This document shows positions 32,609 through 38,893 of a DNA stretch of 52,742 nucleotides, piece after piece. The notes below the pieces were generated by a model. The model searched no databases and was not told where the DNA came from. It saw nothing but the letters and a program-made list of their open reading frames with translations. Origin of the DNA: a virus; IMG/VR virus record IMGVR_UViG_3300025141_000137, positions 1 to 52,742 of that record; one strand, 5' to 3'. A program made the translations under genes and the position numbers. How positions within the stretch are numbered: position 1 is the first letter of the stretch; each line of letters starts with the position of its first letter.

Positions 32609-33714
32609 TGGCCGGAACACCCTGGGCCCGATTGGTGGGCGACCCGAAGGGCAATCTCCTAAAAGGACTCCGGTGGCCTCTTTGTCTGCCCGACATTCTC
32701 CGCGTCCCGGGCAACTACCCCCCGATCTCCCTCCTTGCCCCGAAGCACCGATGGGGCGATGCCCTCTGTGGTGGCCTTCACCGGGAGGGCCGAGACCCCA
32801 GGAAAGACGGGCGCATCGAGCTCTGGGTGCGGGAGCGCGAGAAGCTGGAGCGCAAAGTCCGGGCCTGGGCTGGATACCGGGGCCTCCTGGAGTTCAACGC
32901 CGGGGTCGTCCGGGACGACTGGGGCGAAGTGGGAGAGGCTTGGCCCTGGGAGCCCTGGCCAAACATCCGGGCCGTCACCTACTACCTCTTACGAGAAGGC
33001 CGTGGTGCGAAGACCTCTCGGGGGGGTGCCCTGGACAACCTCCTCTGGTGGCTCGCCGGAGTCGGGGGCTCAGAGGACGGGGCCCGTGCGGGCATCCGCT
33101 GGTTGGTCAACAAGTCCAACAAGTTCGTCATCTGGGCTGTGGGGCCGGGTCTCCTGCCCGGAGTTCTGAGTTCTGGGGACGCAGCAGTCGTGCTGAAGAT
33201 ATGGCAGGGCGAAGGGGCCAAGGTCCATCCCAACGAGATCCGCAACATCTGCCGGTCCGCTTGGTACAAGGGCGTCGTCTCCGGGGCATTCGATGAGATC
33301 CCAGGGGCACAAGCCGGGGCTTGGCACCGGACCTGGGCGCTGTGGGACAGCCTTGAAGAGAAAAGCTGGTGGCTCTGTGGAGGCCCCTGGAACAGCGAGT
33401 TCCTTGCAGAACGAGAGCGTTGGGAGAAACGACATGGTAGGTTGCAGACATGGGACGCGCTGACCGATACGCCCTTACCGGGCCAGATGGGGAACTGGTG
33501 GAGAGCCCTGAACGAGAGACCAGAGGGGAGTTCAACGGGGTCTCCACCACTCTGGCTCCGAGAACGCCAGCTCTCGCCGAGACGCTCTCCCCCGAATCCC
33601 TTGAAGAACTCATTCAAGAAGCGCAAATCAAAGGCGAAGGGCTCCTCGGAGAGTTCCTCGTCCGCAGGGGCGGAATCAACTCCCCAGCAGGCATCACGGA
33701 AGTCGCGTTCGTAG
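32608..33714 (+). CDS. Hypothetical tryptophan-rich protein (368 aa)
   Basis: The start is coupled to the regulator gene. Residues 1-300 look folded and tryptophan-rich (EAWPWEPWPNIRAVTYYLL, then DNLLWWLAGVGGSEDGARAG). The last 65 residues are Ser/Lys/Arg-rich (KKRKSKAKGSSESSSSAG) and are read in a different frame from the overlapping 144-aa gene at 33450-33884. Either the tail is genuine dual coding or this gene simply lacks a nearer stop. No family is recognised. Confidence 0.5.
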   Translation: MAGTPWARLVGDPKGNLLKGLRWPLCLPDILRVPGNYPPISLLAPKHRWGDALCGGLHREGRDPRKDGRIELWVREREKLERKVRAWAGYRGLLEFNAGVVRDDWGEVGEAWPWEPWPNIRAVTYYLLREGRGAKTSRGGALDNLLWWLAGVGGSEDGARAGIRWLVNKSNKFVIWAVGPGLLPGVLSSGDAAVVLKIWQGEGAKVHPNEIRNICRSAWYKGVVSGAFDEIPGAQAGAWHRTWALWDSLEEKSWWLCGGPWNSEFLAERERWEKRHGRLQTWDALTDTPLPGQMGNWWRALNERPEGSSTGSPPLWLRERQLSPRRSPPNPLKNSFKKRKSKAKGSSESSSSAGAESTPQQASRKSRS

Positions 33715-33884
33715 CAGCGCTCTCCGTCGCTCGTGGGGACCTCACCACAGGGCGTAGTTCTGAGATCCGAAAGTGGATGGAGCTTGCCCACGCCACGATG
33801 GTGGCCTCCTCGATGGGGGGGAACACCGTCAACTACATCACGCAGCTTCAGGTCCTCGCGGGCCAAGCCGGCGAAGCCAAATAG
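33450..33884 (+). CDS. Hypothetical helical protein (144 aa)
   Basis: The gene starts within the 368-aa gene and overlaps it by 265 bases in another frame. The ribosome site is weak (TAGG eleven bases upstream). The product looks protein-like: an N-terminal arm (ADRYALTGPDGELVESP), then acidic helices (SPESLEELIQEAQIKGEG), and a C-terminal helical region (EIRKWMELAHATMVASSMGG). It could be a small DNA-binding or packaging protein, but this is not shown. Confidence 0.5.
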   Translation: MGRADRYALTGPDGELVESPERETRGEFNGVSTTLAPRTPALAETLSPESLEELIQEAQIKGEGLLGEFLVRRGGINSPAGITEVAFVAALSVARGDLTTGRSSEIRKWMELAHATMVASSMGGNTVNYITQLQVLAGQAGEAK

Positions 33885-33920
33885 TCTGAGCCCTTCGGAG
33901 TCCCACTCCTCTCCATGAAA

Positions 33921-33965
33921 GGGGGGTGGTCATTTAGGAAGCGGCTCGTTCCTATCGAACCCCCC
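33921..33965 (+). other. Nested stem-loop before the 86-aa gene
   Basis: GGGGGGT pairs with ACCCCCC, and inside it AGGAA pairs with TTCCT around an 8-base loop. It sits in the 143-base gap before the gene at 34028. There is no T-run, so it is not a classical terminator. It belongs to a series of such structures in the early block. Confidence 0.5.
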
Positions 33966-34027
33966 GCCCCCCCGTCTGCCCGGGGAGGGCAAAACAACGA
34001 CGGCCCCTTGTGGGCCTGGAGGTGTCC

Positions 34028-34288
34028 ATGTTGCTCCTTCTCCTCTCCTCCCTCGCCCTGGGTGGCGACTTCAACTGCCTCCTATCCGTCTGGTGGGAGA
34101 AATCCTACGACGCCCCGGGCCGGGATCTCACCTGGACGGTGGCTGAGCGGACCGTCTACGACCTCTGGGACGCGGACGCTCGGTGGCGCCTGGAGGGCGG
34201 CCCCGTCCTCGAAACCCCAGACGCCCGTGCTTGGCGCCTGGAAGCCCAAGCCTGCGGGTACCCCGTAACATATGCTGACAACAGGTGA
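34028..34288 (+). CDS. Small exported protein with signal peptide (86 aa)
   Basis: ATG at 34028 follows a perfect GGAGGTG site; an earlier in-frame ATG (34010) has none. The N-terminus MLLLLLSSLALGGDFN is a signal peptide with likely cleavage around residue 13. The mature part is tryptophan-rich (CLLSVWWEKSYDAPG, then DLWDADARWRLEGG) with two cysteines. It is probably secreted or periplasmic; function unknown (superinfection exclusion or envelope effects are speculation). Confidence 0.6.
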   Translation: MLLLLLSSLALGGDFNCLLSVWWEKSYDAPGRDLTWTVAERTVYDLWDADARWRLEGGPVLETPDARAWRLEAQACGYPVTYADNR

Positions 34289-34396
34289 TAACACAGGGGT
34301 AAGAGAGTGCGTGAGGGGAGTCCCAAACTGGAATGATAGACCCCCCCTCCTTCCGGGGATGCCCCGCGCGAGGACCCCCCGACCAGCAGGTAATCG

Positions 34397-34450
34397 ACCG
34401 AACGGTAGATTAGCTGGCCGGATACCTACCGAACGGTAGATAACCTGGCC
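34397..34450 (+). repeat. Tandem operator-like repeat pair 1 (ACCGAACGGTAGAT)
   Basis: Two copies of ACCGAACGGTAGAT, at 34397-34410 and 34428-34441, 31 bp apart; each is followed at a fixed distance by TGGCC. The core ACCG-AA-CGGT is an inverted repeat. They lie upstream of two SOS-box-like sites and the 205-aa gene. Likely binding sites for a dimeric regulator. Confidence 0.55.
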
Positions 34451-34452
34451 CA

Positions 34453-34505
34453 ACCTGAACGCCTGTTCAGGTACCCCCCTACCTGAACGCCTGTTCAGTA
34501 TAAAT
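34453..34505 (+). promoter_or_regulatory. Tandem SOS-box-like operators and -10 element
   Basis: Two copies of ACCTGAACGCCTGTTCAG (34453-34470 and 34481-34498), 28 bp apart. The core CTGAAC-GCCT-GTTCAG is a perfect 6-base inverted repeat of the GAAC-N4-GTTC type known for LexA of Gram-positive bacteria, and also fits the myxobacterial LexA consensus as I recall it (CTRHAMRYBYGTTCAGS). The second copy abuts TATAAAT (34499-34505), a good -10; no good -35 is visible. Repression of the gene at 34634 by LexA or a phage repressor is likely. Confidence 0.6.
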
Positions 34506-34633
34506 CGACAGGGCGCCTCAGATATCGATATCATTCTCCCATCACCTGATGGTAAGATCGGACATCAGCCGCAGGGCCGCCTGGACATTCCGTCCGGGTC
34601 GTCGCTAAACATGGCTGATTCACAGGAGCATTC

Positions 34634-35251
34634 ATGTCCATCAAACTGAAAAAAGCCGAAATTCTCGACAGAGCCGCCAAAGTTAAGGGCGCGAGCGTCG
34701 GTCCCTGCTCGATGCGAGGCGCCAAGGGGCGCACCGTTTCTGACGGTCCCAACAAGGGAGACACCGTACTGCCCAAGGGTTGGGAGACGGGTAGCGCTGG
34801 CTTCCACGGAACTGAGGTCACGGTAGCCGGTGTGTCTAAGCAGACGATCGACGGAACGGTCTACTACTACGCGAACCGTGCCATCAAGGCCGGAGAGATC
34901 ATCAGCGCTCGCTCCTTGTACGGCGCTCCGGGTCTCGGCCCTGCTGGACGCATCCGGTCCAAACTCATGAGCGCGACCCCTGCGGAGGGTGGTTTCAAGG
35001 GCATGGGCGTCGTGACCAACGAAACCAAGGCCGTGACCAGCGGAGCGGCAGCGGCAGCGGCAGAGGCATCGCTCCAGAAGAGCGTAAAGGCTGCCTACGA
35101 CCTCTGCGACGGCGACGTGGAAGCGGCTACCGCCTGTCTCGTGTCCGGCGGAATGTCATCCCCCATGGCTGCGTTCTTCCTCGATGCGCACGTCAAGAGC
35201 CTGCCGGTGGAGGAGGAGGAAGTCGCGGAGGACGGAGAAGCGGCTGCATGA
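34634..35251 (+). CDS. Hypothetical early protein under tandem-operator control (205 aa)
   Basis: Start ATG at 34634 behind AGGAG. A long regulatory leader (345 bases) with four operator-like repeats precedes it, so its expression is tightly controlled. The protein has a basic N-terminus (SIKLKKAEILDRAAKVKG), a beta-rich middle (DGTVYYYANRAIKAGEIISA), an alanine-rich linker, and an acidic C-terminus (VEEEEVAEDGEAAA). No enzyme motif or family recognised. Confidence 0.6.
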   Translation: MSIKLKKAEILDRAAKVKGASVGPCSMRGAKGRTVSDGPNKGDTVLPKGWETGSAGFHGTEVTVAGVSKQTIDGTVYYYANRAIKAGEIISARSLYGAPGLGPAGRIRSKLMSATPAEGGFKGMGVVTNETKAVTSGAAAAAAEASLQKSVKAAYDLCDGDVEAATACLVSGGMSSPMAAFFLDAHVKSLPVEEEEVAEDGEAAA

Positions 35252-35331
35252 GGTACCACCCAGGGACCTTTTACTTTCTCCTGGGCTTGTCCTTCCTAAT
35301 CTTCTGATCTGAAAGGACGCGCTTCCCCTTC

Positions 35332-35355
35332 CCCCGACCCTTCACAGGGTCGGGG
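35332..35355 (+). other. Strong stem-loop before the 107-aa gene
   Basis: CCCCGACCC pairs perfectly with GGGTCGGGG around the loop TTCACA; a further CCTT/AAGG pair flanks it after one mismatch. It lies in the 164-base gap after the 205-aa gene. No T-run follows. It could cut transcription or be a processing site between the two genes. Confidence 0.55.
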
Positions 35356-35415
35356 CAAGGGATAGCGAACCGCAACCCTCCACCGTCCCTATGGGACATC
35401 ACAAGCGAGACACCG

Positions 35416-35739
35416 ATGCGAACCGACCTCCGAAACCGACTCCAGTCCCTACTTGCAGAACTACACACGGACGACACCACTACCCTCTCCGTCTGGAAAG
35501 CCTGGAATGATGGAGAGATCACTTTGGAGAAGGGTGGCGCCGTGTACGGCTGCCGGAACCTCCATACGATGGAGCCATCCCTCGTGTGGCTCCGTCGTCT
35601 GGACGACGACGGAGGGTGGGAACCACTGCCGGTCTTGCCCCGATACAACGCGGATAGCGGCTACAGTTACGCCATTGTGGCGACAAAGCGCGATGCCTAC
35701 CGGGTACGCTCCGCCATCCGGGAGATCCTGCGGGGCTAA
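35416..35739 (+). CDS. Hypothetical protein (107 aa)
   Basis: ATG at 35416 behind a GCGAGAC site. An N-terminal helix (RTDLRNRLQSLLAELHTDD) leads into a beta-rich part (YGCRNLHTMEPSLVWLRRLD) and a C-terminal helix (KRDAYRVRSAIREILRG). Soluble, without catalytic motifs. First of a run of small unknown early genes, each preceded by a stem-loop. Confidence 0.55.
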   Translation: MRTDLRNRLQSLLAELHTDDTTTLSVWKAWNDGEITLEKGGAVYGCRNLHTMEPSLVWLRRLDDDGGWEPLPVLPRYNADSGYSYAIVATKRDAYRVRSAIREILRG

Positions 35740-35759
35740 CCCCACAACAGGCTCCCTAA

Positions 35760-35787
35760 GCCCTGCCTGGTGCAAACCAGGCAGGGC
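35760..35787 (+). other. 12-bp stem with GCAA (GNRA) tetraloop
   Basis: GCCCTGCCTGGT pairs perfectly with ACCAGGCAGGGC around GCAA, a very stable GNRA loop. It follows the 107-aa gene by about 20 bases. There is no T-run, so classical termination is unlikely; RNA stability or RNase III processing is more plausible. Confidence 0.6.
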
Positions 35788-35842
35788 CATGCTGCGCCTG
35801 GCCCCAACAGCTTTTCTGAGGTTCTCTCTCTATCACTTTTTC

Positions 35843-35903
35843 CTGAGAGAGCGAGTTGTCGCTACCCGCTCTTTCAGAAAACGGCACAGCTTAGGTTGTG
35901 CCG
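35843..35903 (+). other. Two further stem-loops before the 191-aa gene
   Basis: CTGAGAGAGCG (35843-35853) pairs with CGCTCTTTCAG (35867-35877, one G-T pair) around a loop containing GTTGTCGCTAC. CGGCACA (35882-35888) pairs with TGTGCCG (35897-35903). Both lie in the leader of the gene at 35934. Confidence 0.5.
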
Positions 35904-35933
35904 CCCATCATTCAAATAGCCAGGAGACACCCG

Positions 35934-36509
35934 ATGAAACCAGCCCTTGAAAATCCTATGTGGCTAAGCCACGACGAGGAGCCGCTGGTGGCTAAGCTGA
36001 AGCAGAGCGCCCTGAAGCGTCACGGTTTCGGTCCCGCCCTGGCAGCGGGTCATCACCTGAGGTTCCACGAGCCGCCCGCCGATCTGCTTGCGGGTCTGGT
36101 AGAGACTGCTCTCGTGAGTGGCACCGGACCACGCGTTGCAGTAGCCAGGGACTGGCTAAACGCTCAAAGTCCAGCCCGGATCGAGGGCTGGATAACCAGC
36201 GCAACCGGCCTCGCTGTCCGTGCCATGGATGACCTGGAGTCTCTCCAGGAATGGCCCGTGCGTGGTTGGCGCAGGGCCCTGCAACGTCTCCTGGTACACC
36301 GGGACGATCTGGAGTCTCTCCAGCAGATCCTGTGTCTTAGCCAGGACACTGCTGTTGTGGATGAGGCTCTTGCCGCCCTGGACTGTATGCTGCGCCACTT
36401 CCTGGACAGCCTACCCGTGGTGCCTCGCTTGAATAGCGAGCAACTCATGCTCGCCTCGCTACGAGACCGCAACGCGTGGTGGGTTGGACGTGAGTATTAC
36501 GTCGGGTAG
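35934..36509 (+). CDS. Hypothetical helical protein with internal repeat (191 aa)
   Basis: ATG at 35934 has the CAGGAGAC ribosome site typical of this block. The protein is helical, with two related segments, MDDLESLQEWPVRGW and RDDLESLQQILCL (about residues 99-135). Both are coded by the same 15-base palindromic word CTGGAGTCTCTCCAG (36234-36248 and 36309-36323). It ends with NAWWVGREYYVG. Function unknown. Confidence 0.55.
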   Translation: MKPALENPMWLSHDEEPLVAKLKQSALKRHGFGPALAAGHHLRFHEPPADLLAGLVETALVSGTGPRVAVARDWLNAQSPARIEGWITSATGLAVRAMDDLESLQEWPVRGWRRALQRLLVHRDDLESLQQILCLSQDTAVVDEALAALDCMLRHFLDSLPVVPRLNSEQLMLASLRDRNAWWVGREYYVG

Positions 36510-36522
36510 CGAGGAGCATGGA

Positions 36523-36573
36523 CGAGGAGACACGTCACCCGGACGTGTCTACCTCGCCTGTGATTCTCACAGG
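36523..36573 (+). other. Two adjacent stem-loops before the 106-aa gene
   Basis: CGAGGAGACACGT (36523-36535) pairs with ACGTGTCTACCTCG (36543-36556, one bulged base). CCTGTGA (36557-36563) pairs with TCACAGG (36567-36573) around TTC. The GGAGAC ribosome site of the next gene follows within 15 bases. Confidence 0.55.
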
Positions 36574-36592
36574 ATCCCCCAGGAGACTACCG

Positions 36593-36913
36593 ATGACACT
36601 TGGACACCTTGCGCCTCTTAGGCGTGACACCGCTGAGACAGCCGCTGAGGATCTGACGATCCGAGGCCCACAACCTTGCAGGCTTCAGCCCCAACAGACG
36701 ACCCTACGCCAGTCTCAACTGGAGTCTATTGAGAAGGTCGAGGAGATCCTGTGGGCTATTTTCCACTACGACCGTAGCCCGTCAGAACACGTCCTTACAG
36801 CGTGGCGTGCCGTCAATGCGGCCCGTGTCCAGGACATGGCTGAGATGATCGACGGTGCTGAGCGTCGTCCTGAGACGGTTTGCAATAGGCAGGACTGTCG
36901 ATGCCAGACCTGA
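36593..36913 (+). CDS. Hypothetical protein (106 aa)
   Basis: ATG at 36593 behind CAGGAGAC; an upstream in-frame ATG lies inside the hairpin region and has no such site. The first 50 residues are polar. A helical part (QLESIEKVEEILWAIFHYD) and a second helix (EHVLTAWRAVNAARVQDMAE) follow. The end has three cysteines (CNRQDCRCQT). The last 13 bases overlap the 45-aa gene. Function unknown. Confidence 0.5.
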   Translation: MTLGHLAPLRRDTAETAAEDLTIRGPQPCRLQPQQTTLRQSQLESIEKVEEILWAIFHYDRSPSEHVLTAWRAVNAARVQDMAEMIDGAERRPETVCNRQDCRCQT

Positions 36914-37038
36914 GAACTGCTGGGCTGATCGCTACGATGGTAGTCCTACTGTGGGCGTGCTCCTGTCTTGGGCACCTTTCCCACGGGCCAGGCTCTACCA
37001 GGATCGGCCGAGCGCTCTCCTCCTTAGAGGAGCGCTAA
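36901..37038 (+). CDS. Small exported or membrane peptide (45 aa)
   Basis: ATG at 36901 follows AGGA and overlaps the end of the 106-aa gene. Residues 8-24 (GLIATMVVLLWACSCLG) form a signal-peptide-like hydrophobic stretch with a possible lipobox (LWAC). The remainder is short and polar (STRIGRALSSLEER). A phage-encoded small lipoprotein is one reading; it could also be a plain membrane peptide. Coupling to the upstream gene supports its reality. Confidence 0.4.
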   Translation: MPDLRTAGLIATMVVLLWACSCLGHLSHGPGSTRIGRALSSLEER

Positions 37039-37051
37039 GCTCTCCCCTGCC

Positions 37052-37123
37052 ATACGGCAGCAGCCCGCCCTGGGATTTTCCTGGGGTGGGCCTTTGCCGT
37101 ATCCTGTCGCTCCATCCGACAGG
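37052..37123 (+). other. Nested stem-loops before the 101-aa gene
   Basis: ATACGGCA (37052-37059) pairs with TGCCGTAT (37095-37102), enclosing a GCCC/GGGC stem. Directly after, CCTGTCG (37103-37109) pairs with CGACAGG (37117-37123). The leader then contains GTTGTCGCTAC and the GGAGAC site. This gap could also encode a structured small RNA. Confidence 0.5.
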
Positions 37124-37180
37124 TCCTTTGACCATTCTGACAGCCCTCGATGGAGACGGGTTGTCGCTACAGGAGACAAT

Positions 37181-37486
37181 ATGAGCGTTACGCTCACTGG
37201 CTGGGTCGACGCTGAAGAGCGTGGCCCTGAGCCGGGCTCACGAGAATGTGAAGTAGAAGTCGAGTGGCCTGAGATTTTCGAGGCACTCAGGAACTGCCCG
37301 GATGATGTCATCCAGCAGGATGAGAGCGGAGACATCTCCCACTTCATCATCAGGGCCAGCCCTGACCCCTTGATTGCACTGCGAAACCTGCTGAACAGCA
37401 GTCTCACAGGAGCCGAGAGGCTCACTCTCCTCGATGACATCGAGGCCCTGGTACAGGCGTGGACGCTCCACACTGAGGAGGCATAG
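37181..37486 (+). CDS. Hypothetical acidic protein (101 aa)
   Basis: ATG at 37181 behind CAGGAGAC; a longer frame from 37094 lies across the hairpins. Acidic product: strand-rich first half (SVTLTGWVDAEERG, then ECEVEVEWPEIFEAL) and helices at the end (ERLTLLDDIEALVQAWTL). It ends HTEEA; the following junction (GAGGAGGCATAGGAAATGG) is nearly repeated after the next two genes. Function unknown. Confidence 0.55.
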   Translation: MSVTLTGWVDAEERGPEPGSRECEVEVEWPEIFEALRNCPDDVIQQDESGDISHFIIRASPDPLIALRNLLNSSLTGAERLTLLDDIEALVQAWTLHTEEA

Positions 37487-37489
37487 GAA

Positions 37490-37879
37490 ATGGCCTGTTT
37501 CACCATAATGGTAGAGAACCTCGACCATACCTATTCTCACTCGTATGTGGAGAAGGACGGCTCAGTCTCAAGAACACTGGTCAAGCCCCACCACTCCCAC
37601 CCCTACTCCCACGCTGTTCTCGTGGACTTTCATACTGCCAGTGAGGGGCAGAAGATCAACGCTCTCCTCCTGGCTCGTGAGTTTCCTGAGATCAGCTTTG
37701 AGACAAGCCCACTTGTCCTCTCCAAGGACGATCTGGAGACCCTGCTTGGGGCTCTCGATATGGCAGAGGATCACTACAACGAGCCCCAGCTCAGGGCTAA
37801 CAACCGATCACTGTTGCGTAGCATCGCCCACGTTCGGCAGGTGCTGGAGAAGAGACAACCTAACACTGAGGAGGATTAG
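37490..37879 (+). CDS. Hypothetical protein (129 aa)
   Basis: Starts 3 bases after the previous stop, with GAGGAGG before the stop serving as ribosome site. The N-terminal part is histidine-rich and beta-like (LDHTYSHSYVEKDGSVSRT, then HHSHPYSHAVLVDF). The C-terminal half is helical (SKDDLETLLGALDMAEDHY, then SLLRSIAHVRQVLEKRQ). It ends NTEED. Function unknown. Confidence 0.55.
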   Translation: MACFTIMVENLDHTYSHSYVEKDGSVSRTLVKPHHSHPYSHAVLVDFHTASEGQKINALLLAREFPEISFETSPLVLSKDDLETLLGALDMAEDHYNEPQLRANNRSLLRSIAHVRQVLEKRQPNTEED

Positions 37880-37882
37880 GAA

Positions 37883-38146
37883 ATGGATAGCAGACTGAAA
37901 CTCTTTACCGCAAGAGTAATCGCCAGGGAAACGGGTTGTCCGTTGTGGGCCTCGGCGGTGGACTTCAGGAGAACTCTGAGCCACATCGCCTTTATCCCAA
38001 GCAAGGGAGTCCCCACAGTTGCCCTTAGTGAGAGACCCTGGTGCTATTACAACCCGGATTTCGCCGCCTCGGCAACCATTAGAGAACTCGTTGGGCTCCT
38101 AACCCATGAGGCCCTGCACATTGTAGCGGCTCGCAAGGAGGATTAG
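37883..38146 (+). CDS. Stand-alone metallopeptidase-like domain with HEALH motif (87 aa)
   Basis: The end contains LLTHEALHIVAARKED, a canonical HExxH zinc motif. The order RxxxxxxxP, then WCYYNPDF, then IRELVGLLTHE parallels the N-terminal part of the 478-aa VWA protein at 41035 (WRVYYDPECW, then AAMLAHEVYGH). It looks like a separate copy of the metallopeptidase-like domain of DUF2201-type proteins, without the von Willebrand part. It may bind or replace that domain in the MoxR-linked complex. The similarity is read by eye. Confidence 0.5.
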   Translation: MDSRLKLFTARVIARETGCPLWASAVDFRRTLSHIAFIPSKGVPTVALSERPWCYYNPDFAASATIRELVGLLTHEALHIVAARKED

Positions 38147-38149
38147 GAA

Positions 38150-38380
38150 ATGGCACAGCACAAGCGGAAAGGCCCCAAGTCCACGAGAGATGGCTGTCTC
38201 CTTTGCAAGCCCCACAAGCGGCAAGGAGTAGACAGCCCCAAGCGACAGGAGATCCGGGCTCGGATCTCTGAGAGAGAGCAGCGTCAACGTGCGGCGAGGC
38301 TCTACCTCGGAGCACTTGGGGCTCAGGAAATAGGCTGGAACTCTTACTACCTGAAGTCTGAGGAGGACGAGGGAGAATAG
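38150..38380 (+). CDS. Hypothetical protein with CLLCKPHK motif (76 aa)
   Basis: The gene follows the same GAGGATTAGGAAATGG-type junction. The N-terminus is basic with a CxxC-type element (DGCLLCKPHKRQG), as in a family of small bacterial and phage proteins of unknown role. A charged helix (QEIRARISEREQRQRAARLY) and an acidic end follow. Possible zinc or nucleic acid binding. Confidence 0.5.
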   Translation: MAQHKRKGPKSTRDGCLLCKPHKRQGVDSPKRQEIRARISEREQRQRAARLYLGALGAQEIGWNSYYLKSEEDEGE

Positions 38381-38398
38381 CTGCCAGTGGCAGACGGT

Positions 38399-38446
38399 GG
38401 GAGACAGGGCCCTGGCCAGGATCGGCCAGGATTTACCCTGTCTCCT
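38399..38446 (+). other. Long nested stem-loop before the 105-aa gene
   Basis: GGAGACAGGG (38400-38409) pairs with CCCTGTCTCC (38436-38445), and inside it CCTGGCC (38411-38417) pairs with GGCCAGG (38424-38430). A second short GTACC/GGTAC pair follows before the ribosome site. No T-run is present. Confidence 0.6.
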
Positions 38447-38486
38447 CCCCGTGTACCACTGTTCGGTACTTTTCAAGGAGACTGAC

Positions 38487-38804
38487 ATGACGAATCGAGA
38501 ACTTGTGAGGGCCTGGGCTGAGGGCCGTGTAAACATGAACGGAGGAAACCTCTCTGTAGATGGAGAGGGTAGCCTGTGGTCCTACGATCTGGAGATCGGA
38601 CGGCGACAGGGCCAGAAGCTCATCGTGTATGACTACCGTGCGCCGATGACCGTCTCTCATACTACAACCTGTCATGTTGGACTGGCGGTCACTGCCGCTG
38701 TCCTCGCACACGAGGCACACGGTATCAGCTACGCTGTAGAGCACCCCTCGTTTGACGAGGTAGCCCTGGCACGGGCCTACTTTGTAGGCGGAGGGCGAGG
38801 ATAG
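38487..38804 (+). CDS. Hypothetical protein with SHTTTCH motif (105 aa)
   Basis: ATG at 38487 behind AAGGAGACTGAC, a leader repeated exactly before the gene at 40250. Beta-rich core: GNLSVDGEGSLWSYDLEIG, then KLIVYDYRAPMTVSH and TTTCHVGLAV. Many small phage proteins of unknown role share a similar L-S-Y plus TTxxH pattern. The HEAHG further on does not fit HExxH. Function unknown. Confidence 0.55.
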   Translation: MTNRELVRAWAEGRVNMNGGNLSVDGEGSLWSYDLEIGRRQGQKLIVYDYRAPMTVSHTTTCHVGLAVTAAVLAHEAHGISYAVEHPSFDEVALARAYFVGGGRG

Positions 38805-38857
38805 CACCGAGACTTCAGCCCCTCGCCCCTGTGGCTTGGGGTTGTGGCCTCAGTGCT
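38803..38857 (+). other. Stem-loop before the MoxR gene
   Basis: AGCAC-c-GAG (38803-38811) pairs with CTC-a-GTGCT (38849-38857), enclosing a CCCC/GGGG stem. It starts at the stop codon of the previous gene and lies 37 bases before the MoxR start. Confidence 0.5.
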
Positions 38858-38893
38858 GTTCCAGTCCTGAGGATTCCCCAACGGAGACAACCA

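Noticed and set aside
32982-33866. 294-aa minus-strand frame opposite the genes at 32608 and 33450
   Set aside because: It is a shadow of two plus-strand frames in a strongly GC-biased region, with low-complexity sequence and no start signal.
33921-33965. Possible tRNA fragment (a TTCGAT-like loop on the minus strand)
   Set aside because: No cloverleaf, anticodon arm or acceptor arm can be drawn; the segment is explained by a nested hairpin.
33915-34268. 117-aa plus-strand frame starting at 33915
   Set aside because: It runs across the hairpin and ignores the perfect GGAGGTG-ATG start of the exported protein at 34028; its sequence is Ser/Pro noise.
38487-38804. Zinc peptidase motif HEAHG in the 105-aa protein
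   Set aside because: It is HExH, not HExxH, and the surrounding sequence differs from the other two proteins with zinc helices.
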